A DNA stretch of 64,000 nucleotides from positions 65,001 through 129,000 of the forward strand of contig JABMCL010001779.1 in the NCBI GenBank assembly GCA_018857735.1. The letters are read 5' to 3'. This DNA comes from Alviniconcha marisindica (Eukaryota > Mollusca > Gastropoda > Provannidae). Below the pieces are notes generated by a model. It made no database searches, was not told the DNA's origin, and was given only the letters and a program-made list of their open reading frames with translations. Shown here piece by piece: positions 1 to 64,000 of the stretch (position 1 is its first letter; every line of letters starts with the position of its first letter). The translations under genes were made by a program, and so were the position numbers.

Positions 1-420
1 AATTGTGAATTGGAGATATCCTGTCCAGTGATCATGCATTGCAGAGATGCGATCACGTACGAACCGAGTGATCTGTGGGCGTGGGGGAGTGTCGGGGTCA
101 AAGGTCTCAAAGCAGGCTTCATGCGTTATGCAACGAATTTCCCGTGTTTCCTTGCCCCTGAAGATACTTTTAGGAATTTTCGTGACCTATACTCGTCGTC
201 ATTACAATCGTTGATTGCTCTCGATGAGCAACATGGACGGAAAAACATGTAGGTCAAGTTTGTTTGGGGCTAGGCTGTTCGTCTGCTGGAAGTAGGAAGT
301 GCATGCCCCATAGACACGCGCGCGACCTAGTTGGCCTTATTTGGCAAGTCTACGCATGCGGCTGCGGCCGTTCCCTGACCCGATTGTCTGAAACTTGCTG
401 GACAATCATGCACGCGCTTT
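1..420. other. upstream region, no gene recognised
   Basis: No recognisable coding or repeat feature. One + frame is open from the window edge to 252, but the translation matches no family I know and an opening of this size is expected by chance. From about 300 the sequence becomes richer in CpG (cgcgcgcgacc near 318), as expected upstream of a promoter. Confidence 0.4.
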
Positions 421-427
421 TACTTAT

Positions 428-475
428 GATGTAATGTTATAAATGCATTCGCCCGCATTCATTCTCCTCGCTGTA
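428..475 (+). promoter_or_regulatory. candidate core promoter of the KLF gene (TATA box)
   Basis: TATAAAT lies at 438-444 and is preceded by TGATGTAA (428-435), an ATF/CREB- or C/EBP-like site. A transcription start would be expected near 465-475. The surrounding sequence is CpG-richer than the rest of the window, and the first KLF coding exon lies 1.2 kb downstream behind a splice acceptor, so a 5' exon here fits. KLF10/11 genes are often immediate-early genes, for which TATA plus ATF-type sites are usual. No transcript evidence is available, so this is inference from motif and position. Confidence 0.35.
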
Positions 476-640
476 AAGACTGCTCCATGCTAGTTCGCAC
501 TACGAGTGTACGTGATATGGCTCAGTCAGAGTTGCTTGGAAAACAGCGCTCGGTCACGGTGTTTTGTTTCGTGCTTGGAAAACAACCCTCACCTCTCCCT
601 CGCTCCCATCCTCCCGTATCAATTATTATTAGCTCCTAAG

Positions 641-790
641 GGGCGACGGCTGGGTTTATAAATCTTATAGACCACTGACTCTAAATCGCATAGTTCAGGG
701 CTGTGTGAGAGTCGAGGTGGCCGTCCTGAGCTGTCCGTCCTAACGAGCCTTCTGGTTTCCGTGGACGTAAAGAATTATTGAACCGTGCTT
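641..790. repeat. dispersed repeat, copy 1 (partner near 8948-9035)
   Basis: About 90 nt around 700-775 (gctgtgtg, gtcgaggtggccgtcctg, cccgtcct-like and gtgaacgtaaag-like blocks) recur at about 8953-9035 in the same order with substitutions. This marks a dispersed repeat family. No open frame or tRNA-like head was seen, so the class is unknown. Confidence 0.5.
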
Positions 791-1540
791 CGTCGGCATT
801 GGTCACAACTTGTCCCTAATATGTCAACTGACATCTGAGGACATTAAGCATCACTTCATCATCATCATCACTCTAAATCGCGACCCACTCGCGAGTCCTC
901 TCTCTCTCTGACACCATCACAAACATGCACCCACCCCACCTACATTTTTAAAACAAATGTCAGGGTAGGACACATGCTGGTAATTAATTACCCTATTGCT
1001 TTCACAGTTCTTATGACAAATGTGAGACTTTGTTACTGGCCATTGAAACAATGAAAGCCAGTTACTGACAACACTACACTGGTCCAACAATATAAATCAG
1101 TCATGACACACTGGCTATCACAGAATCAGAAAACATTTTTCCAGTGATCAATGAATCTCATTTAGATTGTGGTCTGGTCTTGACAATAGCTATCAAAAAA
1201 ACTTTTTTCCAGTGATCTATAAATCTGATTTAGATTGTGGTCCAGACAAAATGTTTATTATTGGAAAAATAATTAATAATACATGTTTGTGTTGTAGTAG
1301 TAATTAAATTTACACACTCAGTTCCCCATTTTGTTTGAATTGGATGTGTGTCCACATGCACAGCTATAAAAATTATATCTTAGCTGTACAGGTATATATA
1401 TATATGCATATTCTAAATCATTTTTCATCCATACTTATGTTGACATTTGGGTGGGGATGAGAGTGGGGAAGGGGCAGTGTTCAGTACTATTTGCATGTGT
1501 CTGTGCATGGGGGGGGGGGGGGGGGGCTCCAATATGTCTA

Positions 1541-1660
1541 GAGTTAATATCCAGAGAAGGTGCAGAGAGTTGACTAGAGTTAACAACCACAGAAGGTGCA
1601 GCAAGTTGACTGTGACTAGAGGTACTAATATCCACTGAGGTTGCAGCGAGTTGACTGTGA
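1541..1660 (+). repeat. short tandem repeat leading into the first KLF splice acceptor
   Basis: Three imperfect units of about 40-45 nt share the core aaggtgcag, then (a/c)gagttgac, then tgtgact. The last runs straight into the polypyrimidine tract (cttggctgcctttcag) of the exon at 1679. Each unit carries an internal gcag that could mimic an acceptor. Confidence 0.55.
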
Positions 1661-1678
1661 TTCTTGGCTGCCTTTCAG

Positions 1679-1942
1679 ATGATTCAAAGCGGGAAGGAGG
1701 CCATGTCGATGAGAGACATGTACGCCGCCGAGTCACTTCTTCACCTGGCTCACCTGCAAGCCAAGGAGAGGGACACCAGGTGCCCTCTCTTCGCTGGCGG
1801 CCCCCTGGGGTGCCTGACGCCGCCACACTCCGAGGACTCCTGCTCCTGCTCCTCCCCGCAGACCGACAGCAGTCAGGATCCTTTCTCCCCCTGCCCCGCC
1901 CTGGCCGGCCCCGCAGTCAAGAAAGAGACCAAGTTGGAGCAG
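1679..1942 (+). CDS. KLF coding exon A (N-terminal repression helix region)
   Basis: The acceptor tract ends in tttcag at 1678 and the donor is gtcagt at 1943; phase 0 at the end. ATG at 1679-1681 is the first codon, so the true start could lie in an undetected upstream exon. It encodes residues 1-88, including the putative Sin3-interacting helix (14-24) and the TPPHSED motif, followed by a Ser/Pro/Cys-rich stretch. Confidence 0.75.
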
Positions 1943-2386
1943 GTCAGTTTTACTGTTGTTGTTTTACATGCGCCGGACTTGCCTTGATTGATTGCCTGAG
2001 GGAGGGAAAACGGAAAGCCTTGTGGCAAGGCGAGATCAAAAACCACTAGCCCATCAGGCTAGTGATAACTTTTGCCTTCTGTGGTGTGGAAAAATGTTTT
2101 GACTGCAGGAAGAAGTCGGAGCAGTGCTATCTAAGTGCAGAGTTATCACCATTGTAACTTGGCTAAAACTGCAACAAACCTAAAAATTTTAAAAAGCAGA
2201 AGAATGGGAGGAAAAGGTTTTCTGAATAAAAATTCATGGCTATGAACAGACAAGCAATGTATTCCTTCAGGCTAGCAGGTTTCATTATACAACTATTCCA
2301 CAAGTAGAAAATTTGTAACACTTCTGCTGGTGTGTGCAAATTCTGATCAGTAACATCTTATTCCCTGTTCTTTTTTCCAAAACTCT

Positions 2387-2450
<64 letters not shown>

Positions 2451-4303
2451 CACCGTTTGTTGAAAGCATACATTGAATAATTTATGTACACATACCTTTT
2501 TGCAAACATGTTATGTGACTGATGCGATATAATGGATCTTGGTTCTTTCGTGGTCATTTGAATTACTGTAAGTATGTCTTTATTTTGCAGCTCCTGAAAG
2601 AACCCCCTATCAACATGCACCAGAGGATGGGCAGGCCAGTGTCTGTGATTGTCCAGAATTCCATCTCCAACACCTTGAGTAGAATACCAGACAGCTGCAA
2701 GCCTCTGAGGAAGCGGCAGCACCTCCAGTTTGACACAGACAGTGATTGTTCTGTGAGTGACGTGGCTCCAGTGAAGTTTCCCAGACTCTCAGAAAACCCT
2801 TCACTGCCTCAGGCTCTGGGTGGGTGCGGACAGTCGCTCTGTGTTCAGAGCAAGTTTCCGGCAACTTTGCCACAGCAGGCAGAAAATGGGGATGGGGGCA
2901 GGCCACAGTGCAAGCCACTTGACACCACTCTTGTTCACCCTGACTGCTACACAAAAATAGCAACGCAAGACTGGAAGAATACTCACTCACATTCATCCGT
3001 GCCATCGAGGACTGCCAACGGCCCACCAGAGCCTGTGAAAGCGCCTGCCGCCACCCCTGCCCCTCAGACCACCCCTACCTCAAAATGCAGACCCTCCGCA
3101 ACGCCCCCTCCTCCCACCATTCTCCCCAACATTCCACTGCTTCAGATCTCCACTGTCAACGGCTCCCTCACGCTGCCCGTGTCGGCAGTGACCACACCTG
3201 GCAGCGGTGCAGCCGTATCCACGTCATCTCAGGCCCCCTTCCTGCAGGTTATTGTCGTCAGCGGCATCAACAGCTCCGCTGCACCCTGCAGCGCTCCAAC
3301 CATGCATCCAGTGCATGGGACAAGCAAGGGGCGCACGGAATACTGCCCCATTGCCCCGGCTCCCTCATCCTTCACTGCCATCCCAGGGCTGGGTGTGGAG
3401 GACGGGGAGGTGGTGGCGCCTTTGGACGGCAAACGGCGGCGCACTCATGTCTGCCACTACAAGTCGTGCCGGAAGACGTACTTCAAGAGTTCCCATCTCA
3501 AGGCTCACATCAGAACTCACACTGGTAAATGGCTTTGTTTGTTTGTTGGTTGGTATTATGATTATTCCCAGTTCTTTTAATTTTATTTCCTACCCATTTA
3601 TTTTGTACTTACTCCCACAGTTTCCTGGGATATAAGTAGCGTGCCCTCCCTTATAAATGTGACTGGGGACGGAAAACCTGCCAGCAAATTTTGCTGTGTC
3701 CAGGGGATTTTCACTGACATACAAATTTACACATTATATTTCAGTTTTCAACTACTGATCAAGCACAGATTGTTTTGGTTGACTAGCAAAGGTGTATGTC
3801 ACTATTGACAGCGTAAACTGGAAAAATGAAAGGTAGGACAACAAAAGAAGGATCTTTTGGTGTGAACAGATGTATCATATTATTTGTTATTAGTTCTTCA
3901 GTCATTTTGGTCCCAAACTAGTGACCGGGTAGTTGATTTATTCCCAATGCTTTGAAGCTGTCCCGTACAACTGTATCGCTTATCCTAATTGGCCATTATG
4001 CAGTACTAATGATGGGATTCAGATTTTTTTCCTGTCTCCTCAGTACTAATGACTGGATATGGATTATTTTTAAATCTCTGCAATGCTAATGCTTGGATTT
4101 GTTTTTTTTGTATTTTAGGTGAAAAGCCATTTGTCTGTGAGTGGGAGAACTGCGGCCGTACCTTTGCACGATCCGATGAGCGTTCTCGACACATGCGCAC
4201 CCATACTGGAGAGAAGCGATTTCCATGTTCATCTTGTGACCGCAAATTCATGCGCAGCGACCATCTTGCTAAACACATGCGAAGGCACAACACTAAAGGA
4301 TAG
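1679..4303 (+). CDS. Kruppel-like transcription factor, KLF10/KLF11 (TIEG/cabut) type; whole coding span, 3 exons
   Basis: Joined exons 1679-1942, 2591-3524 and 4119-4303 give 460 codons plus stop. Three C-terminal C2H2 fingers sit at residues about 376-398, 406-428 and 436-456, with spacing C-x4-C, C-x4-C and C-x2-C and HTGEK-type linkers. This is the KLF/Sp hallmark, and the class binds GC/CACCC boxes in the nucleus. The helix residues K..H..A, R..E..R and R..H..K are as in KLFs. Assignment to KLF10/11 rests on KSSHLKAH in finger 1, a PIAPAP motif before the fingers (341-346), TPPHSED near 47-53, and an N-terminal helix [11 protein letters not shown] (14-24) resembling the Sin3-interacting helix of KLF10/11. 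The C-terminal tail is only 4 residues, shorter than in vertebrate KLF10. Oddity: finger 2 reads RSDERSRH where the family has RSDELSRH. The start is uncertain: the first ATG abuts the acceptor, so an upstream coding exon is possible. Confidence 0.9.
2385..2450. repeat. (CT)n microsatellite in the first KLF intron
   Basis: A nearly uninterrupted CT dinucleotide run, 140 nt upstream of the exon B acceptor. Confidence 0.85.
2591..3524 (+). CDS. KLF coding exon B (linker and first zinc finger)
   Basis: The acceptor is ttttgcag (ends 2590) and the donor gtaaat at 3525; the exon ends in phase 1, splitting the linker Gly codon. It encodes residues 89-399: a long Pro/Ser/Thr-rich regulatory linker, the PIAPAP motif, a basic KRRR cluster and finger 1 (CHYKSC...HIRTH). 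Confidence 0.9.
4119..4303 (+). CDS. KLF coding exon C (zinc fingers 2 and 3, stop)
   Basis: The acceptor is tattttag (ends 4118). The frame continues from the split Gly codon into [12 protein letters not shown], giving finger 2 and finger 3, and ends with TAG at 4301-4303 four residues after the last His. At residue 421 Arg (cgt) stands where KLFs have Leu. Confidence 0.92.
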
Positions 4304-6320
4304 ACTGTTGCCAGGATTGTCATTTGACCACAGTGTTGATATTAAACAAACTGAAACAAGAGTGGTTGATTGTGTCAGAGTTGAAAGCTGTTCAGTGTTA
4401 CGTCCTCTGCAAAGAACAACAAGATAAAAATGAGAAAACCGCCTTAAAAAAAAGAAGACAAACTTTTGTCAGCTTTATTGTGCAGACATAGACTACCACG
4501 CATGCTACATCTCACACCAGAAAGATGGAGCTTTGAAGTATGCCTGAACTGGCTTTGTGCTGAAACAGAATCAGAACTGAGAAACAGTGCATCATTGAAA
4601 GAGACGGTTTACTGCTAAATGTGTGCCAGTACCAAGGGAAGTAACCAGTTCTGTGGAGACTCATTGGAGAACTTGCTCCCCGATTTTTGATACACATTAG
4701 AACTACCATGAACATTTTTAGTTTTGTCCGTTGTGTTGCACACTGTATTGGTTCTAAATGTGTGACTGCTTTTGCAAGACATCTGCCTGTTCAAAATTGT
4801 GATGATTTTTAAGTTCTGATGTTTTTTTACTTTCTTTTCATGACCATATGTAATTGTAATCTGTAAAACGTATCTTGCCATTTGGACTGTGAGTTGTATT
4901 GTATATTGGCTGAACCTAACACTTCATTTCTTGGTGAATGATTATTCTTGATGTGATTTTGTACACCCGTTTGTCTTTCAGTATGTGTTGGTTGAGTTTG
5001 TGACTGTCAATTCAAGTTGCATTGTCAAAGTAATTAATTGCCTACGCTTTTGACCTTTTTTGTTTGTTTGACATAGTTTGGGGGGGGGGGGTTAGTGTTA
5101 CCTTTGTTGGCAGGGCAGTGTACAATTAGTTACAGATCTTTCATGAGTTTACATTAAAAGTTACCACAGCACCTGAAATTGAAAAAGGTCAAAAGATCAC
5201 CAAAAAATTAACAGGTCTGTCCTAACCTATTGAAGTATAAATATAACAGGAACTAGTAGTTGATACATATATATCTACTATAGATATTTTTGAAACAAAC
5301 CAAAAGTGCAACTAGTAGTGTACCATCTTTTCTTGGGGTTGGGGTGGGGGGCAGTACTGTTCTGCATCCATAAAAATTATAAGTTTTTTATACACAGTGT
5401 ATCATTGTTTGATAAACACTTGACTTCTTTCTTTCCTCGTGTCTTGATATGTGAAAGTACTATAGACTTTAAATAACCTGTGTATGGTAGGTAATTATGT
5501 AATGTGTATCCATAATTATGAGAATCATAGACTGATCCAAAACTGCAGTACTGTGTGCTAAAGTAGTGCTGAGCGCACTGTAAAACTATCCTTTTTGTGA
5601 CTTTTGCACACAGTTTCAGGGTACCTTTGGCGTCTTTACCTTTGTTTTCTTGCTCTTCTTCATTATAATTTTGAAATCCTCCATTCTCGGTGATATCCAT
5701 CAATATTTGGTTTTCGCTATTTGCCTTTATCTGTTCCTGGCAGAATTAATGGGGGCAGGGGTGTGTGTGTTCAAATCATCATCTTGGACAGTGTCATGAG
5801 AACCTTGGTGTTGCATAGCAATGAGCGGAAGTGTTTTTGTAGAAAGTGTTGATTGCTGTCTTCACAGTCCCAACAAAGCCAAAGGTTCAGATCCTTAAGA
5901 ACATTACTGTGGGACCTTCTGAACTGCCCAGCATTTTGCAACCAAGCTCGGTACGGTTGTGTGGGCATTCTGTTTATTTGAAACCACATTAAACTCCCAC
6001 CAAAGTTAGTATGCTAGTGCATAGAGAGTTTCTCAGTGAGCATCATTCAGTGTTCCTTCCGGTCTCACAAACTTTTCAGTCTGGCCACAGTGTGGTACTA
6101 TTGTGTAGATTGATGGAGTTGACTATGTTTGGAGTCCAAATCCAGTGATCAAGTGACTCTTGTCCTCAATAAAAATGCGCCCTTGCATGTTTTGAAGGTT
6201 TTGTTTGGAATCACACCATCTTTCACTCTGTTGCTATGCTTTACCTAGTGGAGCAGACCCTTTGGGCTTTTCATGCAGAATATCATTTTTGGTGTTTCGA
6301 TTAGCTAATAAAGCTTTCCA
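4304..6320 (+). other. presumed 3' UTR of the KLF gene
   Basis: Unique, AT-rich sequence follows the stop codon with no convincing ORF. Candidate polyadenylation hexamers are AATAAA at 6168-6173 and AATAAA at 6307-6312; weaker ATTAAA sequences occur near 4340 and 5152. Which one is used cannot be told from sequence. Confidence 0.4.
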
Positions 6321-7690
6321 GGTGATTGGCAGCCTATTGTGTGAAGTAAACAGTTTGGGTTACTCTCATTAAGGTCAAGGTCGCAGGTTCAAAATTAGTA
6401 CTAATGGTTTCCTATTTTCTCCACTTTTGAAAAAGTTATTTCCAAACTGATTGTGCTGTTGTATCATTCAGTACCTATCAAACTACTGCTCAACCTCGCT
6501 GTATTTATTCTGTGTGTCAAAAACCCGAGCAACAACAAAAATCAGCAGCAAAGTAATGGGAGACAGGAGTTTTGTGTTGTTGTTGTTTTCAGGAACTAAA
6601 GTGATATTTGGTTTTTGTGTGTGCATGTATGTAAGACAAGTCCCTGCGGATGTAAGACTGGCAATGGGGAGGGCCTTTAGGCAACAAATGTACTGGAATT
6701 TGAATGCTTGGCTGTGCGCATCCATCTGTTACGCTTTTCAAAGAATACTGGTGCTATGTATTTGCTGGTGTGCACCATTTTGGATTATATATTTTGTTCG
6801 TTCTCTTTTGGCAGCAACATTTGCTTGATCAGTGTATTTGTGACGTGTGTCAAAATGAACCCCATGATCCTCGAAGGTGAAGTTTTTGTTTCACTTCTTT
6901 TTTTACATCAGTTTTATAAAAATTCGGAAATGTTAAGACTTGAAATGCTGATTGTAAAAACCATTCCAGTGTTGGGGGGAAATGGGTTTAGAAAAGGAAA
7001 ACTTGTACATTTCTTAATTTTGTTCTCATTTTAAGATAAATTATTCTCATTTTTTCTCAGATTTAAAAAAAAAAAGATAAATTGTTATTCAGTATGATTT
7101 TTTTTGATTGCGTTTACTGTTCAGTAGGAGTTTTTGATTATGTTTACTGTTCAGTATGAGAATTTTTTTATGGTGTTTACTGTTCATTATTTTGTTTTGT
7201 TTCAATATTTCATTTGCATTAGCCAACAAACAGGTAGAGGTAGTGACACTTCTTGTTTTGATTGATTGTCATGTGCATACGAACAACACTTCTGGGATGA
7301 AAGTAAAATTACTGTTGAATGGTGATAGCAAGTGTGTATGGATGTGAGGCAGCTTGTACTCTCGAAGAATGTAGTAATTTATTTCATTAGTTTCCTGTTG
7401 TTTGTTGTGGGTAAATCCTACATTAATTTATTCTTCTACATGTACTTCTACCCCAAACCACTGAACTGTTTTTTGCACTTTGTGTTACATAGTGCTTTTG
7501 ATTAAAATATTTCTAGAGGAGATTTGTGTTTCAGTATACTATTGTGTGTGTATGTGCATGTGTGCTGAAGAAACATGCAGACTGGACTTCGGAATGACCA
7601 AGCCTATCAGGCGGAATGTTAACTTCTATGTTTCCAAACAAACTGATGTTCAGCAATGGATTATGTCATTGTCATTCTTTTTAGACTATA
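6321..7690. other. intergenic, nothing recognised
   Basis: AT-rich, with short T-rich direct repeats around 7090-7195 (tgtttactgttcagta-like units). The frames open here give no recognisable protein. Confidence 0.5.
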
Positions 7691-7691
7691 T

Positions 7692-8145
7692 ATAAAATCT
7701 CATACACGCAGACACACACACATGCTGTCTCAGAGAGGAAAAACATCTTTAAAAAAATAGCGCTTGGCTGTATACTGTGTATGCCATTTTTTTAATTCTC
7801 TCTCTCTCACACATATATACATACAATCTCATACACACACACATGCCACCTCAGACGGGTAAAATAAACATTTATAAAAAATAGCACTTGGCTGTATACT
7901 GTGCATGCCCTCTCCCTCTATCTCTCTCTCATATATATGGACATATCTTACGCACACACACGCGCTGCCTCAGACAGGTAAACAAATGTTTCAAAAGCGC
8001 TTGACTGTATTCTGTATGTGTGCCATTCTCTCTCTCTGTCTGTCTCTCTCTGATATAATCTTATATACATGACACACGCTGCCTCAGACAGGTACAACAA
8101 ACATTTAAAAAATAGCGCTTGACTATAATTATACTGTATGTGTGC

Positions 8146-8194
<49 letters not shown>

Positions 8195-8378
8195 CCTCTC
8201 TCTCTCTCAGATCTAAAATAGTGCCTTGTCTAGGCGAGGGCTGGATGTAAAAAAGCACACATGCTTATTACCTTTGTAAATAAAGAATTGTATCTAGTCT
8301 TCTCTCTGTCTCTGTATGCCTGTCTCACTCTCTGTCTGCCTCTCTCTTTCAAAGCGGATGTCTGTCTCTCTCTCTCTG

Positions 8379-8445
<67 letters not shown>

Positions 8446-8532
8446 TCTTATATACATGACACACGCTGCCTCAGACAGGTACAACAAACGTTTAAAAAAT
8501 AGCGCTTGACTATAATTATACTGTATGTGTGC

Positions 8533-8585
<53 letters not shown>

Positions 8586-8590
8586 AGATA
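7692..8590. repeat. composite satellite: about 5 units with embedded (CT)n arrays
   Basis: Units of roughly 110-150 nt begin near 7692, 7818, 7930, 8052 and 8442. Each has the order cacacgctgcctcagacagg, then aaacatttaaaaaatagcgc, then ctgtat..tgtgtgccat, then a CT array. The CT arrays differ most in length (up to about 60 nt). The unit core has no coding potential, and frames open over the CT tracts are artefacts. Confidence 0.75.
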
Positions 8591-8882
8591 CCGTGAATAG
8601 ACATCTCATGCACACACACACACACACACACACATCGCCCAGCCTCCGGTTATCACATGACTGACACACCTCACTTGCCCCTTCACCCCCAAGCACAAGG
8701 CTGTCGCTGCACGATCTTGAACTGAGTGAACACTGATGTGTGCCACGGATCGAAGTTGATATGTTCATATCCGTGAACAGTTAGTTTGACACTGTGTAAA
8801 CACTTACAGGTTAAATTAATAATCTGAACTGGATATTCCCGGTAGACATCGGTCACTGGCAGTCAGGCCTACTGAAACCAAA

Positions 8883-9440
8883 ACAATGATTTATTATTAT
8901 TATTATTATTATTATCTAAAAAGAGACGAAATGTCAGCACCATTGCCATAGCTCAGGAGCTGTGTGGAAGTCGAGGTGGCCGTCCTGGGCTCCCCGTCCT
9001 TAATAAGCCTGATAGTTTTTGTGAACGTAAAGCAACACTACAGACGCCATTGCCGCCCAGGGGGGAGGGGGGGGGGGGGGGGGGGGCGCTGGGTCCAGCC
9101 GGCCGGCACAAGGGGCCTTGGACTCCGTAACTGCCCCACTCCCTCAGCCGTTTCTATGGCAACGGTGCCTTTGGTAGTCTCGCGTTTGTCGCGGCCGACG
9201 GTGAGGAACCCGGATGACCGTAATGTGAAAGGTCCCTAGTCGTCAGTTGCGGGTGAACCCGGCCAGAACTATCAAAAGTCCTTTCTCCGAAGGAACTATA
9301 TTTTAGCCCTAGTCAGAGATTAATCCAACGGTTAGTCAGTAGTAACTGGATTTTAACGTCTTGTACTGTTAACCGCCGCACAGGTCACATCGAACTCCAA
9401 GCACTGGTTTACGACATCCTTCCTTGGACTAGGAAGGTGC
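8883..9440. repeat. dispersed repeats: ATT microsatellite, copy 2 of the 641-790 family, and a second family
   Basis: (ATT)n at 8889-8915 is followed by the partner copy of the 641-790 repeat at about 8953-9035 and a G-run at 9062-9086. At about 9335-9430, gtaactggattttaacgtc..cacaggtcac and gtttacgacatccttcc resemble segments near 60388-60440 and 25690-25725, which marks another dispersed family. Confidence 0.5.
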
Positions 9441-9746
9441 CGGAAAGTGATGCTCGGAGTGTGCATCGACTGAACTCGGACCGGGCAGGGCCCAACTGCA
9501 TGAACCGGAGCTGGGCGGCCACCCTGCGGCGAAACTTCTCCCGTGGTCCAGTCAGTCAGTCAGTCAAGCCCGCTGTAAATCAGTTTCAGTCAAAACTGAC
9601 CGTGCACTTCTCATAACCGCTCAGTTTCTCGGCAAATAGTGAAATCCGCAACTGACCCGGCGAAATCAGTCCGCCACGCACAAATGTAAAACAAAACACT
9701 ACATACACAAATATAAAATAATGTTGCCTCTGTTAAAAACAACACA

Positions 9747-9785
<39 letters not shown>

Positions 9786-10600
9786 ACGACTCAGTCACTA
9801 GTGACTGACACAAAGACTGACTCTAGTCAGTCGGAAACGGCCTAAGACTGAACCATCACTATACATATAAGGCCAAGCCGCCGGACATACTGGTATCGTC
9901 GACTATTCCCTCTGATTTATCGATGCCAGATTTAACAAAAATATTAATTTCCAAGGCCGAATGGACCTAAACAATACTGAATAATAACAATTTATAGTGA
10001 CAATTTAAAAGTAAGTCAGTCATTATCAGTGCCAGTGCAATGCCATATGGCAAGCGGACAGACCCACTATTAATTTCGGCCGTCGCCTGACCATCAGTAT
10101 AAACCTGGAGCTTACTGCATGATTTATGGCACAATGGTCTCATACCTTGTCGTGTGCTAATGTGTTCATACTGAGACTGAACCACAGTGACCACTTGTAC
10201 CGACTCAGTACCGCCTCCCCCTCCACGCAATCAGTTCTTCCAGGGCGAGGGGCGAAATGACTCATTTACACGCATATATATAGCAAGTGACTATCATCAT
10301 AATGAGTCATTATTATTATTATTATGCACAACAAAGACTTTCGAACAGTACGCATTTGCTTTGAGCCGCAGGGTAGGCGCTTTACAAATTTCCATTATTA
10401 TTTGTTCAAGGGGGAACAACCTATGGGGAACAATTACTTTATGATCTAGAAGAGTAGTTCCTCTTGAGCCACTACCACAGACCCGCACTAAATTTAAAAA
10501 AAGAAAAAGAAAAAAGTTTAAGTTTAATAATGTTCCTATTTTATTGTGCTGATCATGTGTAAAAAATCAGCGATGTATTACACATACGCTTTCACCATTT
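9441..10600. other. intergenic, (CA)n and low-copy sequence
   Basis: A (CA)n run lies at about 9747-9782, and short gtcagtcagtcagtca tracts near 9552. A retroposon-tail-like ATT run is at 10305-10324. No gene recognised. Confidence 0.45.
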
Positions 10601-10639
10601 CAAAGTGTAGCTGATATTATTTTTCGTTTTAGAAGATGC

Positions 10640-10770
10640 ATTGTCACGTGACTCCAGCATGGCGGATGTTATGCGACAGCAAATACCCAAAGAGGTGTAG
10701 CCGGTGTTTCACTTGAACATCGGCTGCTTGAAATGCACTTAGACGGTTGACTCTATCATCGATCATCAAA
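10640..10770 (+). promoter_or_regulatory. candidate ARFGEF promoter/5' UTR with CACGTG palindrome and a uORF
   Basis: The palindrome GTCACGTGAC at 10643-10652 matches the E-box/CLEAR type (USF, MITF/TFE). A YY1-like catggcgga follows at 10658-10666. No TATA box is evident. A 13-codon upstream ORF runs from ATG at 10659 to TAG at 10700, in a different frame from and 70 nt before the main ATG at 10771. Whether transcription starts above or below these sites is unknown. Confidence 0.35.
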
Positions 10771-63820
<53,050 letters not shown>

Positions 63821-64000
63821 GTAGGTGGCTTTGACAGTGATCGAGCTGGGCATTTCTTCAAACCGGTGTGATGTCCATAAGGTGGTGAAAGTGGTTCACA
63901 GAAACCGGTCAGAATATCACTGTAACCGGTCAGATACATGGCCGTCCATACTACTACATCCGTAGCTGTGCTAGCTAACACCCAGCTCCCGTCCCCATCT
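63821..64000 (+). other. start of the next ARFGEF intron
   Basis: No exon or repeat recognised before the window ends. Confidence 0.5.

Noticed and set aside
10..252. + strand frame open from the window edge, about 80 codons
   Set aside because: No recognisable motifs, no clear start or splice sites, and an opening of this size is expected by chance. It could be the end of a gene lying to the left, but nothing supports this.

Overview
The window is animal nuclear DNA with two interrupted protein-coding genes, both on the + strand. Long introns full of CA/CT/AT microsatellites and G-runs, tRNA-derived SINEs, degraded non-LTR retroelements and TTAA-flanked MITE-like elements suggest an invertebrate with a repeat-rich genome. 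A mollusc, probably a gastropod, is my best guess from the character of the repeats; this is inference, not a database result.

Layout. 1-6.3 kb holds a Kruppel-like factor gene of the KLF10/KLF11 (TIEG, Drosophila cabut) type. It has a candidate TATA promoter near 440, three coding exons at 1679-1942, 2591-3524 and 4119-4303, and a presumed 3' UTR. 6.3-10.6 kb is intergenic and contains a CT-rich composite satellite and dispersed repeats. From 10771 to beyond the right edge lies the single large gene that fills most of the window: the brefeldin A-inhibited ARF guanine-nucleotide exchange factor (BIG1/BIG2, ARFGEF1/2; fly Sec71). I resolved 37 coding exons. Their lengths sum to 5277 nt (1759 codons) with every intron phase consistent, covering DCB, HUS, Sec7 and HDS regions. 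Only the last coding part, roughly 50-60 residues by comparison with human BIG proteins, is missing beyond 64000.

The two genes are functionally unrelated: one is a nuclear transcription factor, the other activates class I ARF GTPases at the trans-Golgi and recycling endosomes.

The most unusual signal is in the ARFGEF introns. Many carry tandem repeats whose unit contains a copy of the adjoining exon edge, meaning the splice acceptor plus the first 13-77 nt of the downstream exon, or the exon tail plus the donor. The clearest cases are at exons 8, 12, 19, 22, 23, 27, 30, 31 and 35. Weaker cases, where only the splice-site tract is repeated, are at exons 6, 11, 20, 28 and 34 and at the first KLF acceptor. 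The gene is therefore studded with decoy splice sites, and the decoys I translated lead to premature stops. The Sec7 domain also has Phe in place of the Tyr linked to brefeldin A sensitivity. The KLF second zinc finger has Arg at the position of its conserved core Leu.
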